64,000 nucleotides of DNA from Saprospiraceae bacterium. Its GTDB lineage: Bacteria; Bacteroidota; Bacteroidia; Chitinophagales; Saprospiraceae. The position numbers were made by a program, and so were the translations under genes. Position 1 is the stretch's first letter. Every line of letters starts with the position of its first letter. The stretch spans positions 62,001 to 126,000 of the forward strand of contig JAHDGJ010000003.1 of NCBI GenBank assembly GCA_020627705.1, given 5' to 3'. The notes under the pieces were generated by a model, which saw only the letters and a program-made list of their open reading frames with translations, did no database searches and was not told where the DNA came from. This document shows, piece after piece, positions 43,780-53,472 of this stretch.

Positions 43780-44448
43780 TTATCCTTTACCAATACTATT
43801 GTATGCGTCTTTTAGCTCACTCACCTTGACCTTCTGTCCTTCAATGTCTTCTTTTGCCGCATCTTGATCTTTTAGGTTTTGCTGTATATCTGCTTCCGCC
43901 TCTGCAATTTTCTTTTTGAATTTTTCGATATCATCGTGAAGCTTTTTGTTTTTCTTTTCAAGCTTAGACAATGATTTTTCAAATTTCTTTAATTCACCTT
44001 CACCATCCTTAAGTGCAATTTTTGCAACTTCCTTATCTACAAGAATGACATAATCTCTTAAAAAGACTTTTGCCGCATCGGCATCTTCGTCTCCCTCTTC
44101 AATAAACTTGGTGCCATTATCGAAGAAAAAATATACTCGAGTAAGGTCTTTTCCTTCTTCAGCCTTGAAAGTTACATTTGTTGGGCCTTCAAAACCAGGT
44201 AAAGAAGCTTGCAAAACAGATTGTTCTTTGGCCTTTTTATTTTTTTCAATTTTGCCGTAGTCTTTTATAAATTCTTTCCATTTCTTGTCGGCCATTTTTT
44301 TATCAGCACCACTTAAATCCATAACAAAGGAAGACTTAGAGCCCAAGCTCATGCTTTCATTTTGTATACTAATTTGTGCATGCACATTTCCAGAAAGAGA
44401 AAAAATCAATGCAAAGGATATTGCAAGTAAAATTTTGACGATTTTCAT
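43780..44448 (-). CDS. secreted coiled-coil protein of unknown function
   Basis: 222 residues from the ATG at 44448 (a TTG two codons earlier is in frame). Signal peptide ~1-24 (ILLAISFALIFSLSGNVHAQ). A small domain at ~30-130 (SFVMDLSGADKKMADKKWKE, FFFDNGTKFIEEGDED) is followed by a long heptad-rich helix at ~140-215 (LSKLEKKNKKLHDDIEKF, IAEAEADIQQNLKDQDAA). The protein is probably periplasmic and extended. I do not recognise a named family. It is divergent from the ABC exporter genes, 209 bases apart, and monocistronic. Confidence 0.75.
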   Translation of the reverse strand: MKIVKILLAISFALIFSLSGNVHAQISIQNESMSLGSKSSFVMDLSGADKKMADKKWKEFIKDYGKIEKNKKAKEQSVLQASLPGFEGPTNVTFKAEEGKDLTRVYFFFDNGTKFIEEGDEDADAAKVFLRDYVILVDKEVAKIALKDGEGELKKFEKSLSKLEKKNKKLHDDIEKFKKKIAEAEADIQQNLKDQDAAKEDIEGQKVKVSELKDAYNSIGKG

Positions 44449-44615
44449 TTTCAAAGTTTTTATTGGTTTTCGTACACCCTTAAGACTTTTTAAAATCTTA
44501 AGGTCTCATTACCGTTTTCATAAAATTATGTTAAGATGAAGATCAAATATCACGCCCAAACCAGAAGCTCATCGAACATTTCAATTGAAATGTCGAAGAG
44601 TAGAGTAAGCTTTTA

Positions 44616-44623
44616 TAGCTTTG
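44616..44623 (+). promoter_or_regulatory. candidate -7 box for the ABC exporter genes
   Basis: TAGCTTTG is an exact TAnnTTTG match, 34 bases before the ATPase ATG. The nearest upstream TTG (44585-44587) is spaced farther than usual (28 bases). Confidence 0.45.
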
Positions 44624-44657
44624 ATCTAATATTGGATCAAGAAAAATCAATTAAGCA

Positions 44658-45554
44658 ATGAGTATTCTTTCTTTACAAAATGTGGTAAAGCAATACCACA
44701 ACCATCGAGCTGTTGATGGGGTAAGTTTTGATATCCCAAAAGGAAGCATCTTTGGACTATTAGGACCAAATGGTGCAGGCAAAACATCCTTGATTCGGAT
44801 TATTACCACGATTACTGGAGCGGATTCTGGAAAAGTCTATTTGGATGGCAATCCTATCAATGCCGATTCACCAAAATTCATAGGGTACATGCCTGAGGAA
44901 CGTGGCCTTTATAAAAAAATGAAGGTTGGTGAACAACTGTTGTACTTGGCTCAGTTACGTGGAATGAACAAAAATGAAGCTAAATCAGCCATTCTATACT
45001 GGTTGGAAAAATTTGACAACAAAGATTGGTGGAATAAGAAGATAGAAGAATTGTCTAAGGGGATGCAACAAAAAATACAGTTTATCGCAACTGTAATGCA
45101 TAAGCCTAAGATTCTGATTTTGGATGAGCCTTTTACTGGACTAGATCCTTTAAACACCAATTTGATGAAAGAAGAAATTAATCAAATGAATCAACAAGGT
45201 ACAAGCATTATTTTTTCTACCCACCGAATGGAGCAGGTAGAAGAAATATGTAAAGACATCGTACTTATCAATCAGGGTAAAAAAATCCTAGAGGGAAAAG
45301 TAGATGAGATAAAGAACCAACACAAAAACAATCTCTTCCGAATAGAGTTTGATGGCTCTTTCCCAAAAGATTTATTGAATTCTGACTTCCAATTGGTAGA
45401 AGACACACCAGAGTATGTATTGATCAAAGTTTCGGCCAATCATAACTCCAATGAATTACTCCGTGCATTAATAGCCAAAGGCATTCAAATCAAAAGTTTT
45501 ACGGAAGTGCTTCCAAGCTTAAATGAAATATTTATCAAACTAGTAGAGAAATAA
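44658..45554 (+). CDS. ABC transporter ATPase, NatA-like with DUF4162-type C-terminus
   Basis: 298 residues: Walker A LLGPNGAGKTSLIRI (~38), Q loop region YMPEERGLYKKMKVGEQL, signature LSKGMQQKIQFIA, Walker B ILILDEPFTGLDP and the switch His in FSTHRME. The extra C-terminal ~75 residues (LFRIEFDGSFPKDLLN) match the DUF4162-type tail found on NatA/Na+ or drug export ATPases. Cytosolic motor for the permease encoded 2 bases later. Substrate unknown; NatAB-like sodium efflux is one possibility. Confidence 0.93.
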   Translation: MSILSLQNVVKQYHNHRAVDGVSFDIPKGSIFGLLGPNGAGKTSLIRIITTITGADSGKVYLDGNPINADSPKFIGYMPEERGLYKKMKVGEQLLYLAQLRGMNKNEAKSAILYWLEKFDNKDWWNKKIEELSKGMQQKIQFIATVMHKPKILILDEPFTGLDPLNTNLMKEEINQMNQQGTSIIFSTHRMEQVEEICKDIVLINQGKKILEGKVDEIKNQHKNNLFRIEFDGSFPKDLLNSDFQLVEDTPEYVLIKVSANHNSNELLRALIAKGIQIKSFTEVLPSLNEIFIKLVEK

Positions 45555-45556
45555 TT

Positions 45557-46900
45557 ATGAGCAAATTAGGACTGATCACAAAAAGAGAATACCTCACTAG
45601 AGTTAAGAAAAAAAGTTTTTTACTAGCCACCTTTTTAACCCCATTGGCCTTTGGGCTTATTATATTCTTGTCTGGATACTTTGCTTCTCAAATGGGAGAA
45701 TCAGAGCAATCAATAGTTATTGCAGATGCAAACAATATTATTAAGCAATACCCAATAGAGGATAAAAATTTAACCATAGATTTTAGTGATGAACTAATTG
45801 ATAGTTTAAAAAAGAACTACATCAACAATGGTTATGACATGCTCATACACTTACCAAAGTTTGATAACATAGAATCAAACAAGTTTAATGTTAACTATTA
45901 TTCTAAAGAAAAATTAGGTATTGCCAAAATTGAAAAATTAGAACGTTCAATTGGCAAATCGTTGAAGAGTTTCAAATTAGAAAACTCCTCTATTGATAAA
46001 GTAGAATACGATAAACTTAGAACCAATGTCATTCTAGAAAATGCACTCTTGGCAGAAAAGGACAGCGATATTGAAGGAGACAGATCAAGTAAATTTTCAT
46101 CTGGTATAGCTACTGCATTGAGCTATGGGATGGGTTTTATGATGTATATGGTCATCTTCATTTTCGGAGGTATGGTTATGCGTTCGGTTATGGAGGAAAA
46201 ATTAAATCGCATCGTCGAGGTAATTGTTTCTACAGTAAAACCCTTTCAACTCATGTTAGGGAAATTACTCGGCGTGGGTGCAGTAGGATTAACTCAGCTT
46301 ATTATTTGGATGATATTATTCTCCATTATAAGCATGATTGCTGGATCTTATTTTGGAGGCGATACTTCGTCAATCACAGGTATGGATGCTCAGCAAACTG
46401 CCGAAATGATGAAGCAACTTGAGGATGAAGAAGGATTTAGTGTCACAAGTTTGCTCAATGAAATAAAGGCGCTAAACTGGCTTCTAATCCTCCCGACCTT
46501 TATCATATTCTTCCTTGGAGGTTATTTTATTTATTCTTCTTTATTTGCCGCAGTTGGATCAGCGATCTCAGAAGATATGGGCGAAGCTCAACAGTTTATG
46601 TTACCAATCTCTATTCCAGTAATCATTGCGATCATTATGGTTCCAGCGGTCATGGGAAATCCAAATGGTCCGTTGGCTGTTTTTGGTTCGATGTTTCCTC
46701 TTCTTTCACCAATATTGATGCCAGCAAGATTACCCTTCGATCCTCCACTTTGGCAAGTATTGATTTCTACCCTAATTCTTATCGCATCTGTTATTTTCTT
46801 TGTTTGGTTAGCCGGCAGGATATATAGAGTAGGAATTTTTATGCATGGCAAGAAAATTAGCTTTAAGGAACTAGCTAAGTGGATCAGGTATAAGTATTAA
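45557..46900 (+). CDS. ABC-2 type permease, NatB-like
   Basis: 447 residues. N-terminal KLGLITKREYLTRVKKKSFL and a first helix are followed by a periplasmic domain of ~150 residues, then about five helices (AGSYFGGDTS is in a loop; LLILPTFIIFFLGGYFIYSS; IPVIIAIIMVPAVMG). VIVSTVKPFQLMLGKLLGVG is the conserved cytoplasmic segment of ABC2_membrane_3 (NatB) proteins that couples to the ATPase. The pairing with the preceding ATPase (2-base gap) is certain by context; the exported substrate is not known. Confidence 0.9.
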   Translation: MSKLGLITKREYLTRVKKKSFLLATFLTPLAFGLIIFLSGYFASQMGESEQSIVIADANNIIKQYPIEDKNLTIDFSDELIDSLKKNYINNGYDMLIHLPKFDNIESNKFNVNYYSKEKLGIAKIEKLERSIGKSLKSFKLENSSIDKVEYDKLRTNVILENALLAEKDSDIEGDRSSKFSSGIATALSYGMGFMMYMVIFIFGGMVMRSVMEEKLNRIVEVIVSTVKPFQLMLGKLLGVGAVGLTQLIIWMILFSIISMIAGSYFGGDTSSITGMDAQQTAEMMKQLEDEEGFSVTSLLNEIKALNWLLILPTFIIFFLGGYFIYSSLFAAVGSAISEDMGEAQQFMLPISIPVIIAIIMVPAVMGNPNGPLAVFGSMFPLLSPILMPARLPFDPPLWQVLISTLILIASVIFFVWLAGRIYRVGIFMHGKKISFKELAKWIRYKY

Positions 46901-46913
46901 TTAATATGATTTA

Positions 46914-46947
46914 TTTGTAATCTAAAATTTATCATGGAATAGAATTG
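46914..46947 (+). promoter_or_regulatory. candidate promoter of the trp leader and operon
   Basis: TTTG (46914-46917), a 22-base spacer and TAGAATTG (46940-46947), one mismatch from TAnnTTTG, form a recognisable -33/-7 pair. A start near 46953 would leave about 27 bases before the leader peptide ATG. Only 14 bases separate the -33 element from the ABC permease stop. Confidence 0.45.
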
Positions 46948-46979
46948 AAGAAGTCAAAAATAATGTAGAGTTTTATAGT

Positions 46980-47033
46980 ATGAATATGATTAATACAAAT
47001 TGGTGGTGGCAAAAACTCAACTCGAAGGGATGA
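46980..47033 (+). CDS. trpL: trp operon leader peptide with three consecutive Trp codons
   Basis: A 17-codon reading frame, MNMINTNWWWQKLNSKG, ends with TGA at 47031. The three TGG codons are at 47001-47009. Tryptophan is the rarest residue in proteins, so three in a row in a short frame directly before trpE is the hallmark of ribosome-mediated attenuation. The stop is followed 35 bases later by a terminator hairpin that ends 12 bases before trpE. When charged tRNA-Trp is scarce, a ribosome should stall on the TGG codons and change the RNA fold. An alternative start at 46986 would give 15 residues. Confidence 0.85.
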   Translation: MNMINTNWWWQKLNSKG

Positions 47034-47067
47034 GGATGAGATAGTCATACTATTTGTTTAAATATAT

Positions 47068-47100
47068 AAGGCTTGTCGAATTCCCGGCAAGCCTTTTTTT
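47068..47100 (+). terminator. trp operon attenuator (terminator hairpin)
   Basis: Arms 47068-47078 and 47085-47095 form an 11-bp stem with one U-G pair and a 6-base loop (AATTCC), then a T run to 47100. It lies 12 bases before the trpE ATG, so it must be bypassed for operon expression. A second hairpin (47016-47023 with 47032-47040, CTCA-A-CTC with GAG-GA-TGAG) spans the end of the leader peptide and fits the 1:2 structure that a stalled ribosome would melt. I did not find a strong antiterminator by eye. Confidence 0.85.
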
Positions 47101-47111
47101 ATTGACATCAA

Positions 47112-48476
47112 ATGAAATATAAAAATTATATAAGCCATCAATTGGGAGATTTAGTGACTCCATTGGGTCTCTTTCTAAAAGTAAGAGAAAAATACAGCGA
47201 GGTTTTGTTGCTCGAAAGCTCTGACTATTCATCAAAAGAAGATAGTCAATCATATATCTGCTTTGAGAGTTTGACCCAATTCGAACTTAAAGAAAACAAG
47301 CTCACTGTCAATCAGCTTCCAAAAGAGTTTGATAACATCGTAACCGAAATAAACCAATACTTAAACGCACATTCTAGCGAGAATCCTGACCCTATCGATG
47401 GCCTATTTGGCTACACTGGATTTGAGAGTGTCGCACATTTTGAAAAACTTAATCTTACCAATAAGCCTTTTGAAAAATCCATACCCACCATCAGGTATGA
47501 CTTTTTCCGATTTGTCATAGAGTTTGATCATTTTAGAAATACCATTAAAATCATCGAACATTGTCCAATTGGAGAAGAATCACAACTAAACGACGTGCAG
47601 CGCTTATTGCAAAGTCAAGACGTGCAATCATTTTCTTTCGCACGAACTGAATCAAGCCCATCTTCTAACTTTGAAGACAACGAATTTAAAGAACTCGTGG
47701 ACAGAGCTAAGGAGCACTGCCAAAGAGGAGATGTGTTTCAGCTTGTCCTTTCTAGAAGATATCAACAAAAATTTTCTGGAGATGATCTCAATGTATATCG
47801 GAGTTTGCGTTCGATTAATCCTAGCCCGTATTTATTTTATTTTGATTATGGATCCTACAAAATTTTTGGTTCCTCTCCAGAAGCTCAACTAAAGGTCGAA
47901 GATGGCATTGCCGAAATTCACCCTATTGCCGGAACCTTTAAAAGAACTGGAGACTTCGATAAGGATCGATTGAGTGCAGAAGCTTTAAAAAAAGATCCAA
48001 AAGAAAGCGCCGAGCATGTCATGCTGGTAGATCTGGCAAGAAACGATTTAAGCAAAAATTGTCAAAATGTTGAGGTTACCAAATTCAAGCAAGTCCAATT
48101 TTTTTCTCACGTAATTCATCTGGTTTCGGTAGTTGAAGGAAAAGTAAAACCCGATACTTCGTCCTATCAGGTATTTGCAGATAGTTTTCCAGCAGGAACT
48201 TTATCTGGAGCTCCTAAACGAAAAGCGCTAGAGCTCATCGACAAGTATGAACCTCAAGGAAGAGGATTTTATGGAGGAGGTATAGGGATGCTTGGTTTCA
48301 ATGGAAATTTGAATCATGCGATCATCATTAGAACTTTTGTTTCGCATCATAACTCTTTATACTTCCAAGCCGGGGCGGGATTAGTTATTTCTTCTGTCAG
48401 AGAAAGTGAGCTTCAAGAAGTAAATAATAAACTGGCGGCCCTGAATAAAGCACTCAAAAACGCAGAAACGATATGA
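47112..48476 (+). CDS. trpE: anthranilate synthase component I
   Basis: Converts chorismate to anthranilate using ammonia from TrpG. 454 residues, near the short end of the family. The N-terminal domain carries VLLLESSDYSS, the LLES motif of the Trp feedback pocket, so allosteric inhibition is expected in addition to attenuation. The chorismate-binding domain (~190-450) has RGDVFQLVLSRRYQQ, IHPIAGTFKRTGD (catalytic His), ESAEHVMLVDLARNDL, FPAGTLSGAPKRKALE and GGGIGMLGFNG. The stop overlaps the trpG start by 4 bases. First gene of trpEGDCFBA. Confidence 0.97.
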   Translation: MKYKNYISHQLGDLVTPLGLFLKVREKYSEVLLLESSDYSSKEDSQSYICFESLTQFELKENKLTVNQLPKEFDNIVTEINQYLNAHSSENPDPIDGLFGYTGFESVAHFEKLNLTNKPFEKSIPTIRYDFFRFVIEFDHFRNTIKIIEHCPIGEESQLNDVQRLLQSQDVQSFSFARTESSPSSNFEDNEFKELVDRAKEHCQRGDVFQLVLSRRYQQKFSGDDLNVYRSLRSINPSPYLFYFDYGSYKIFGSSPEAQLKVEDGIAEIHPIAGTFKRTGDFDKDRLSAEALKKDPKESAEHVMLVDLARNDLSKNCQNVEVTKFKQVQFFSHVIHLVSVVEGKVKPDTSSYQVFADSFPAGTLSGAPKRKALELIDKYEPQGRGFYGGGIGMLGFNGNLNHAIIIRTFVSHHNSLYFQAGAGLVISSVRESELQEVNNKLAALNKALKNAETI

Positions 48477-49048
48477 GCAAGTTAGTAATCATTGATAATT
48501 ACGATTCATTTACCTACAACTTGGTACATGCTGTAGAAGAAATATTAGGCGAGCAGGTAGATGTTTTTAAAAATGATCTTGAAGACATCGAAATACTCAA
48601 CCATTACGAATATTTCATTTTGTCGCCAGGACCAGGACTTCCCAAAGAATCGGGAAAACTTATGGAAATAATTGAAAAATATAAGTCCACTAAAAAAATT
48701 CTTGGGGTTTGCTTGGGTCTTCAAGCCTTGGCAGAAAGTTATGGTTGCCAATTAAAAAATCTTCCATCAGTCTTCCATGGGATCCGAGATCTAATGAGCC
48801 AAACCGAAAGCCATTCCATTCTCTATGATGGTTTAGAAAAAGAATTTTACGCTGGACGGTATCATTCATGGGTTATTAGCAAAGAAACGCTTACGCCAGA
48901 ATTAGAAATTACCAGTCTAGATTCCAACGGTGAAATAATGTCTATTCAACATAAAACAGATCATGTACACGCGGTGCAATTTCACCCAGAATCTATTATG
49001 ACGGATGATGGGAAAAAGATGCTTCAAAACTTCATTGTCAAATCCTAA
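48473..49048 (+). CDS. trpG: anthranilate synthase component II (glutamine amidotransferase)
   Basis: 191-residue class I glutamine amidotransferase giving ammonia to TrpE. Visible motifs: IIDNYDSFTYNLVH, SPGPGLPKESG (oxyanion side), the nucleophile in ILGVCLGLQALAES (Cys 80), and the His/Glu pair in AVQFHPESIMT. It is not fused to trpD. In some bacteria this subunit is shared with folate synthesis as PabA; its place inside the trp operon argues for a main role here. Confidence 0.96.
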   Translation: MSKLVIIDNYDSFTYNLVHAVEEILGEQVDVFKNDLEDIEILNHYEYFILSPGPGLPKESGKLMEIIEKYKSTKKILGVCLGLQALAESYGCQLKNLPSVFHGIRDLMSQTESHSILYDGLEKEFYAGRYHSWVISKETLTPELEITSLDSNGEIMSIQHKTDHVHAVQFHPESIMTDDGKKMLQNFIVKS

Positions 49049-49050
49049 AT

Positions 49051-50046
49051 ATGAAAAAGGTATTAAATCAATTATTCGATCACCACAAACTTTCTGCTAC
49101 ACAAGCTAAAGAGATTCTAATTGACATCTCAAAAGAGAAATACAACCCGGCTCAAGTAGCTAGTTTTATAAGTGTATATCTTATGCGGGGAATTTCGGTA
49201 GAAGAGCTTGGAGGATTTAGGTCTGCCTTATTAGAATTGTGTATACCAGTCGATTTGGGCGGCATAGAAAGCATCGATGTCTGCGGGACTGGCGGCGATG
49301 GAAAAAATACTTTCAACATTTCCACGGCGTCTTCATTTGTCATTGCCGGTGCCGGAATAAAAGTATCAAAACATGGCAACTATGGCGTGTCTTCTATTTG
49401 TGGCTCAAGTAATGTACTTGAGTATCTAGGTTATTCTTTTTCTAACAATGTCGATCTTTTAAAAAAACAATTGGACAAAGCCAATATTTGTTTTTTTCAT
49501 GCTCCCCTTTTTCATCCTGCACTTAAATCTGTCGGACCCATTAGAAAACAATTGGGTGTCAAAACCTTCTTTAATCTTTTAGGACCCTTGGTCAATCCAG
49601 CTAGACCAAGTCATCAACTTGTTGGAGTGTTTAACCTAAAAACCTTAAGATTATACCAATACTTACTGCAGCAAAGCACCAATAACTTTAGCGTGTTGCA
49701 TTCTTTAGATGGCTATGATGAAGTCTCTCTTACCTCCAAAGTTAGAATTGCACAAAAATCAAAAGAGCTTTTGCTAAGCCCCAATGATCTATTGATGCCT
49801 AGGTATAAACCAGAAGATATTTATGGAGGTGAAGATATTGCCTCAGCTGCTCAAATTTTAACAAATGTACTTGACGGAAAAGGCACCAGTGCCCAAACAG
49901 ATGTTGTTCTAGTAAATTCAGCACTGGCCATACAAACGATCAATACGCATCTTCCCTTAGAAGATTGCATAGCAAAAGCCAAAGAAAGCATTGCTTCAGG
50001 TAGAGCAAAAAATGCATTAACTACACTAATTGAATTCTCCAAATAA
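49051..50046 (+). CDS. trpD: anthranilate phosphoribosyltransferase
   Basis: 331 residues. Joins anthranilate to phosphoribosyl pyrophosphate. The PRPP loop reads DVCGTGGDGKNTFNIST, followed by KVSKHGNYGVSSICGSSNVLE, where most families have KHGNR; KHGNY-type loops occur in Bacteroidota. Anthranilate-side LLGPLVNPARPSHQLVGV is present. It starts 2 bases after trpG and ends overlapping trpC by one base (TAATG-type junction). Confidence 0.96.
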   Translation: MKKVLNQLFDHHKLSATQAKEILIDISKEKYNPAQVASFISVYLMRGISVEELGGFRSALLELCIPVDLGGIESIDVCGTGGDGKNTFNISTASSFVIAGAGIKVSKHGNYGVSSICGSSNVLEYLGYSFSNNVDLLKKQLDKANICFFHAPLFHPALKSVGPIRKQLGVKTFFNLLGPLVNPARPSHQLVGVFNLKTLRLYQYLLQQSTNNFSVLHSLDGYDEVSLTSKVRIAQKSKELLLSPNDLLMPRYKPEDIYGGEDIASAAQILTNVLDGKGTSAQTDVVLVNSALAIQTINTHLPLEDCIAKAKESIASGRAKNALTTLIEFSK

Positions 50047-50846
50047 TGCATATCCTTGATAAAATAGTAGCGCATAAAAAAAAGGAAATTGCGGTTTTGA
50101 AGCAAGAAACTTCTATGTCCACTTTAGAGCAATCGCCCTTGTTTAAACGAACAGTACACTCTGCCAAAGCAAGCATTATAAGCAATCAACTAAGTGGAGT
50201 GATTGCCGAGTTTAAACGACGATCACCAAGCAAACCCACAATAAATCTTTCGGCCAAGGTTGATCAGATCATTCCGAAGTATGCCCGAGCAAAAGCTTCT
50301 GCCATTTCTGTACTGACTGATGCACATTTTTTTGGAGGCAACCCGATCGATCTAATCAATGCACGTAAGCACTGCGAGTTAGCCTTGCTAAGAAAAGATT
50401 TTATTGTTGATGAATATCAAATCGTCGAATCAAAAGCTATTGGAGCAGATTTAATTTTATTGATTGCTAGAATTCTTGATTCCGCAACCCTCCAACATTT
50501 TACCCAAACTGCAAAAAAACTAGGTCTGGAAGTTTTAGTCGAAATACACAATCAGGAGGAGTTAGAAAAAATAAAATGCTTGCCCGATATAATAGGCATT
50601 AACAACAGAGATCTTGATACCTTTACCGTTGATTATTCGAGATCCAAAGCCTTATTGAGCCAATTACCTTTGGGCGTTTGTAAAATTTCTGAAAGCGGGA
50701 TTACAAACGAATCCGTTATGCTTGATCTTTCTCAGGCTGGTTTCGATGGCTTTCTTATTGGAGAACGTTTTATGGCTACTCCTAATCCTGGAGAAAGTTG
50801 CCAAAATTTTATTTCTAATTTCCTCGACCTAAAAACTGTGTCATGA
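50046..50846 (+). CDS. trpC: indole-3-glycerol phosphate synthase
   Basis: 266-residue TIM barrel that closes the indole ring. Typical residues: Glu and Lys in GVIAEFKRRSPSKPTI, SVLTDAHFFGG, LLRKDFIVDEYQI (catalytic Lys), LEVLVEIHNQEEL, IIGINNRDLDTF, KISESGITNE and GFLIGERFM. Monofunctional; TrpF is a separate gene overlapping by 4 bases. Confidence 0.97.
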   Translation: MHILDKIVAHKKKEIAVLKQETSMSTLEQSPLFKRTVHSAKASIISNQLSGVIAEFKRRSPSKPTINLSAKVDQIIPKYARAKASAISVLTDAHFFGGNPIDLINARKHCELALLRKDFIVDEYQIVESKAIGADLILLIARILDSATLQHFTQTAKKLGLEVLVEIHNQEELEKIKCLPDIIGINNRDLDTFTVDYSRSKALLSQLPLGVCKISESGITNESVMLDLSQAGFDGFLIGERFMATPNPGESCQNFISNFLDLKTVS

Positions 50847-51451
50847 TTGTAAAGGTCTGTGGTATTAATTCTCAACGTGCATTGGATATGCTTCAAGGAA
50901 TAGATCTTGATATGATTGGTTTGAATTTTTATCCAAGCTCCAAAAGATTCCTAACCCAAAAACTAAATTTTTCCAATTTTAATCCCGCTGTAAAAAAGGT
51001 TGGAGTTTTTGTAAACGCTAGTAAGAAAGAAATATTAGCGCTTTCGGGATTACACGATTTAGATTATGCTCAACTGCATGGAGATGAGGATATAAATTTT
51101 TGTCAATCCATCAGTGAAAAGATTAAAGTCATTAAGGTATTCAGAGTAAACCAAACTTTAGAAACAATAGACTGGAACCTTTACAATTTCGTCTCCTACA
51201 ATCTCTTTGACAAAAAAGACCCTAATTACGGCGGAAGCGGTGAAAAATTTAACTGGCAAATACTTCAAAACTATAGTAGTTCAAATCCCTTTTTACTAAG
51301 TGGTGGTATTGGTCCAGATGATGCAGAAGAAATTCAAAAAATAAATATCGATGCGTTTCATGGCGTAGATGTAAATAGCAGGTTTGAAACCAAACCTGGA
51401 ACAAAAGATCCGTATGCATTACAGCGATTTATTAAATCCCTTAAATCTTAA
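50843..51451 (+). CDS. trpF: phosphoribosylanthranilate isomerase
   Basis: 202 residues. Amadori rearrangement step between TrpD and Trp[18 protein letters not shown] carries the catalytic Cys, and the acid Asp is near [25 protein letters not shown]. Other conserved strands are [24 protein letters not shown] and YAQLHGDE. 4-base ATGA overlap with trpC and 5 bases before trpB. Confidence 0.96.
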   Translation: MIVKVCGINSQRALDMLQGIDLDMIGLNFYPSSKRFLTQKLNFSNFNPAVKKVGVFVNASKKEILALSGLHDLDYAQLHGDEDINFCQSISEKIKVIKVFRVNQTLETIDWNLYNFVSYNLFDKKDPNYGGSGEKFNWQILQNYSSSNPFLLSGGIGPDDAEEIQKINIDAFHGVDVNSRFETKPGTKDPYALQRFIKSLKS

Positions 51452-51456
51452 GTACT

Positions 51457-52668
51457 ATGAAATATTCAGTTAATGACAAAGGCTATTATGGAAAATTTGG
51501 GGGTGCATTTATTCCCGAAATGCTCTTTGCCCCGATAGATGAACTGCGTAAAAACTACCAGTTAATTGCCAAAGAGGTAGAATTTCAAAAAGAGTTTCAT
51601 TCGCTTCTTAAAGATTATGTTGGAAGGCCATCACCGCTATACTTAGCCCCTAACCTCTCCGACAAATATGGTTGTCAACTTTATCTAAAACGAGAGGATC
51701 TAAATCATACAGGGGCACACAAAATCAACAATACCATTGGTCAAATTTTATTGGCCCAAAGAATGGGTAAAAAGAGAATTATTGCTGAAACTGGAGCCGG
51801 GCAACATGGAGTTGCAACGGCCACCGTATGCGCCCTCATGGGTCTGGAATGCATTGTGTATATGGGCAGCGTAGACATCGAAAGGCAAGCACCAAATGTA
51901 GCCCGGATGAAAATGCTAGGAGCTACTGTTCGACCGGCTAAGTCAGGTTCGCAAACCCTAAAAGATGCCACTAATGAAGCCATACGAGATTGGATCAACA
52001 ACCCAAGCAATACGCATTATATTATCGGTTCGGTAGTGGGACCTCATCCTTATCCTGATATGGTTGCAAAATTTCAATCCGTTATTTCGCAAGAAATAAA
52101 AATGCAATTAAAACAAAAACTTGATCGAGAAAGTCCCGATCATATTATTGCCTGTGTTGGCGGAGGATCAAATGCTGCAGGAGCAATGTTCCATTATCTA
52201 GAAGATGAAAAAGTAAACCTCATACTCGTGGAAGCAGCCGGCAAAGGAATAGATAGTGGGCACTCAGCTGCTACGAGTATTTTAGGAACGGAAGGAATAA
52301 TTCATGGAAGTAAAACCATTCTTATGCAGACTGAAGACGGCCAAATAGTGGAGCCCTACTCCCTATCGGCCGGATTGGATTATCCAGGAATTGGACCCAT
52401 GCATGCGCATCTTATCGACTCCAAAAGAGCAGAAGTTTTTGCAGCAACTGACCAAGAAGCGTTAGACGCCGCATACGAGCTCAGCAGATTGGAGGGTATT
52501 ATTCCTGCCTTAGAAACTTCGCATGCCTTAGCTGTTCTTTCGAAAAGGTCATTCAAAAAAGATGATGTGGTTGTTTTATGCCTCTCAGGCAGAGGAGATA
52601 AAGATCTTGAAACCTATATAAAACATTTGCCAAATCAAATGGCAAACAACAAGTCAGATAATGAATAG
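51457..52668 (+). CDS. trpB: tryptophan synthase beta chain
   Basis: PLP enzyme of 403 residues that joins indole and serine. [16 protein letters not shown] is the standard start, the PLP lysine is in [36 protein letters not shown] binds substrate, and [14 protein letters not shown] holds the phosphate. The C-terminal [17 protein letters not shown] is typical of the TrpB1 type that forms a complex with TrpA. It overlaps trpA by 8 bases. Confidence 0.98.
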   Translation: MKYSVNDKGYYGKFGGAFIPEMLFAPIDELRKNYQLIAKEVEFQKEFHSLLKDYVGRPSPLYLAPNLSDKYGCQLYLKREDLNHTGAHKINNTIGQILLAQRMGKKRIIAETGAGQHGVATATVCALMGLECIVYMGSVDIERQAPNVARMKMLGATVRPAKSGSQTLKDATNEAIRDWINNPSNTHYIIGSVVGPHPYPDMVAKFQSVISQEIKMQLKQKLDRESPDHIIACVGGGSNAAGAMFHYLEDEKVNLILVEAAGKGIDSGHSAATSILGTEGIIHGSKTILMQTEDGQIVEPYSLSAGLDYPGIGPMHAHLIDSKRAEVFAATDQEALDAAYELSRLEGIIPALETSHALAVLSKRSFKKDDVVVLCLSGRGDKDLETYIKHLPNQMANNKSDNE

Positions 52669-53431
52669 AATAGAACAACTCTTTTCTGAAAAAAAAGAAA
52701 ACATTCTCAATGTATACTTTACCGCCGGTTATCCCAAGCTTGATGATACTCCAAAAGTAGCAAGGGCTTTATCAAGTCTAGGAGTGGATCTCATAGAGTT
52801 GGGTATGCCCTATTCTGACCCCATGGCTGATGGTCCAACCATTCAACAAAGCTCTCAGGTCGCCCTAAAAAATGGAATGAACTTGAGACTTCTTTTTAAG
52901 CAAGTACAAGAGATTAGAGCAAATACTCAAATTCCAATGGTACTTATGGGTTATTATAATCAAATGATGCAATTTGGGGTGGAGCATTTTTTAGATCGCT
53001 GCATGGAAGTAGGAATTGACGGACTGATTATTCCTGATTTACCACTAGATGTTTTTGAAAATAAATGGAAAACAGAATTTGATAAACGAAAACTTTCAAT
53101 GTCGTTTTTAATGACTCCTGAGACTTCTAATGAAAGAATAAAAAAAATAGACCAGCTCAGCAATGGCTTTGTATATGTGGTATCTCAATCAAGCATCACA
53201 GGAAATGCTCAAAGCATTTCAAAAAAACAATTGGAGTACTTTGAAAAAGTCAAATCATTAGAATTTAAAAATGCCAAATTGATCGGTTTTGGAATTCACG
53301 ACAAGGTCAGTTTTGATCAAGCCTGTAGGTTTGCTCATGGCGCAATAATTGGTTCGGCATTTATTAAGGCACTTAGCAAGACCTCCTCTTTGGAAAACAA
53401 TATCAAAGATTTTATAACATCTATTAGGTAA
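52661..53431 (+). CDS. trpA: tryptophan synthase alpha chain
   Basis: 256-residue TIM barrel that splits indole glycerol phosphate and passes indole to TrpB. The catalytic pair is in [21 protein letters not shown] (Glu and Asp). [37 protein letters not shown] and [12 protein letters not shown] are conserved. Last biosynthetic gene of the operon; no terminator hairpin is seen after it, so transcripts may run into the following genes. Confidence 0.97.
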   Translation: MNRIEQLFSEKKENILNVYFTAGYPKLDDTPKVARALSSLGVDLIELGMPYSDPMADGPTIQQSSQVALKNGMNLRLLFKQVQEIRANTQIPMVLMGYYNQMMQFGVEHFLDRCMEVGIDGLIIPDLPLDVFENKWKTEFDKRKLSMSFLMTPETSNERIKKIDQLSNGFVYVVSQSSITGNAQSISKKQLEYFEKVKSLEFKNAKLIGFGIHDKVSFDQACRFAHGAIIGSAFIKALSKTSSLENNIKDFITSIR

Positions 53432-53472
53432 GCAGGATTGATCAATGTACATTAACCAAAAAAAAAGTAGCG

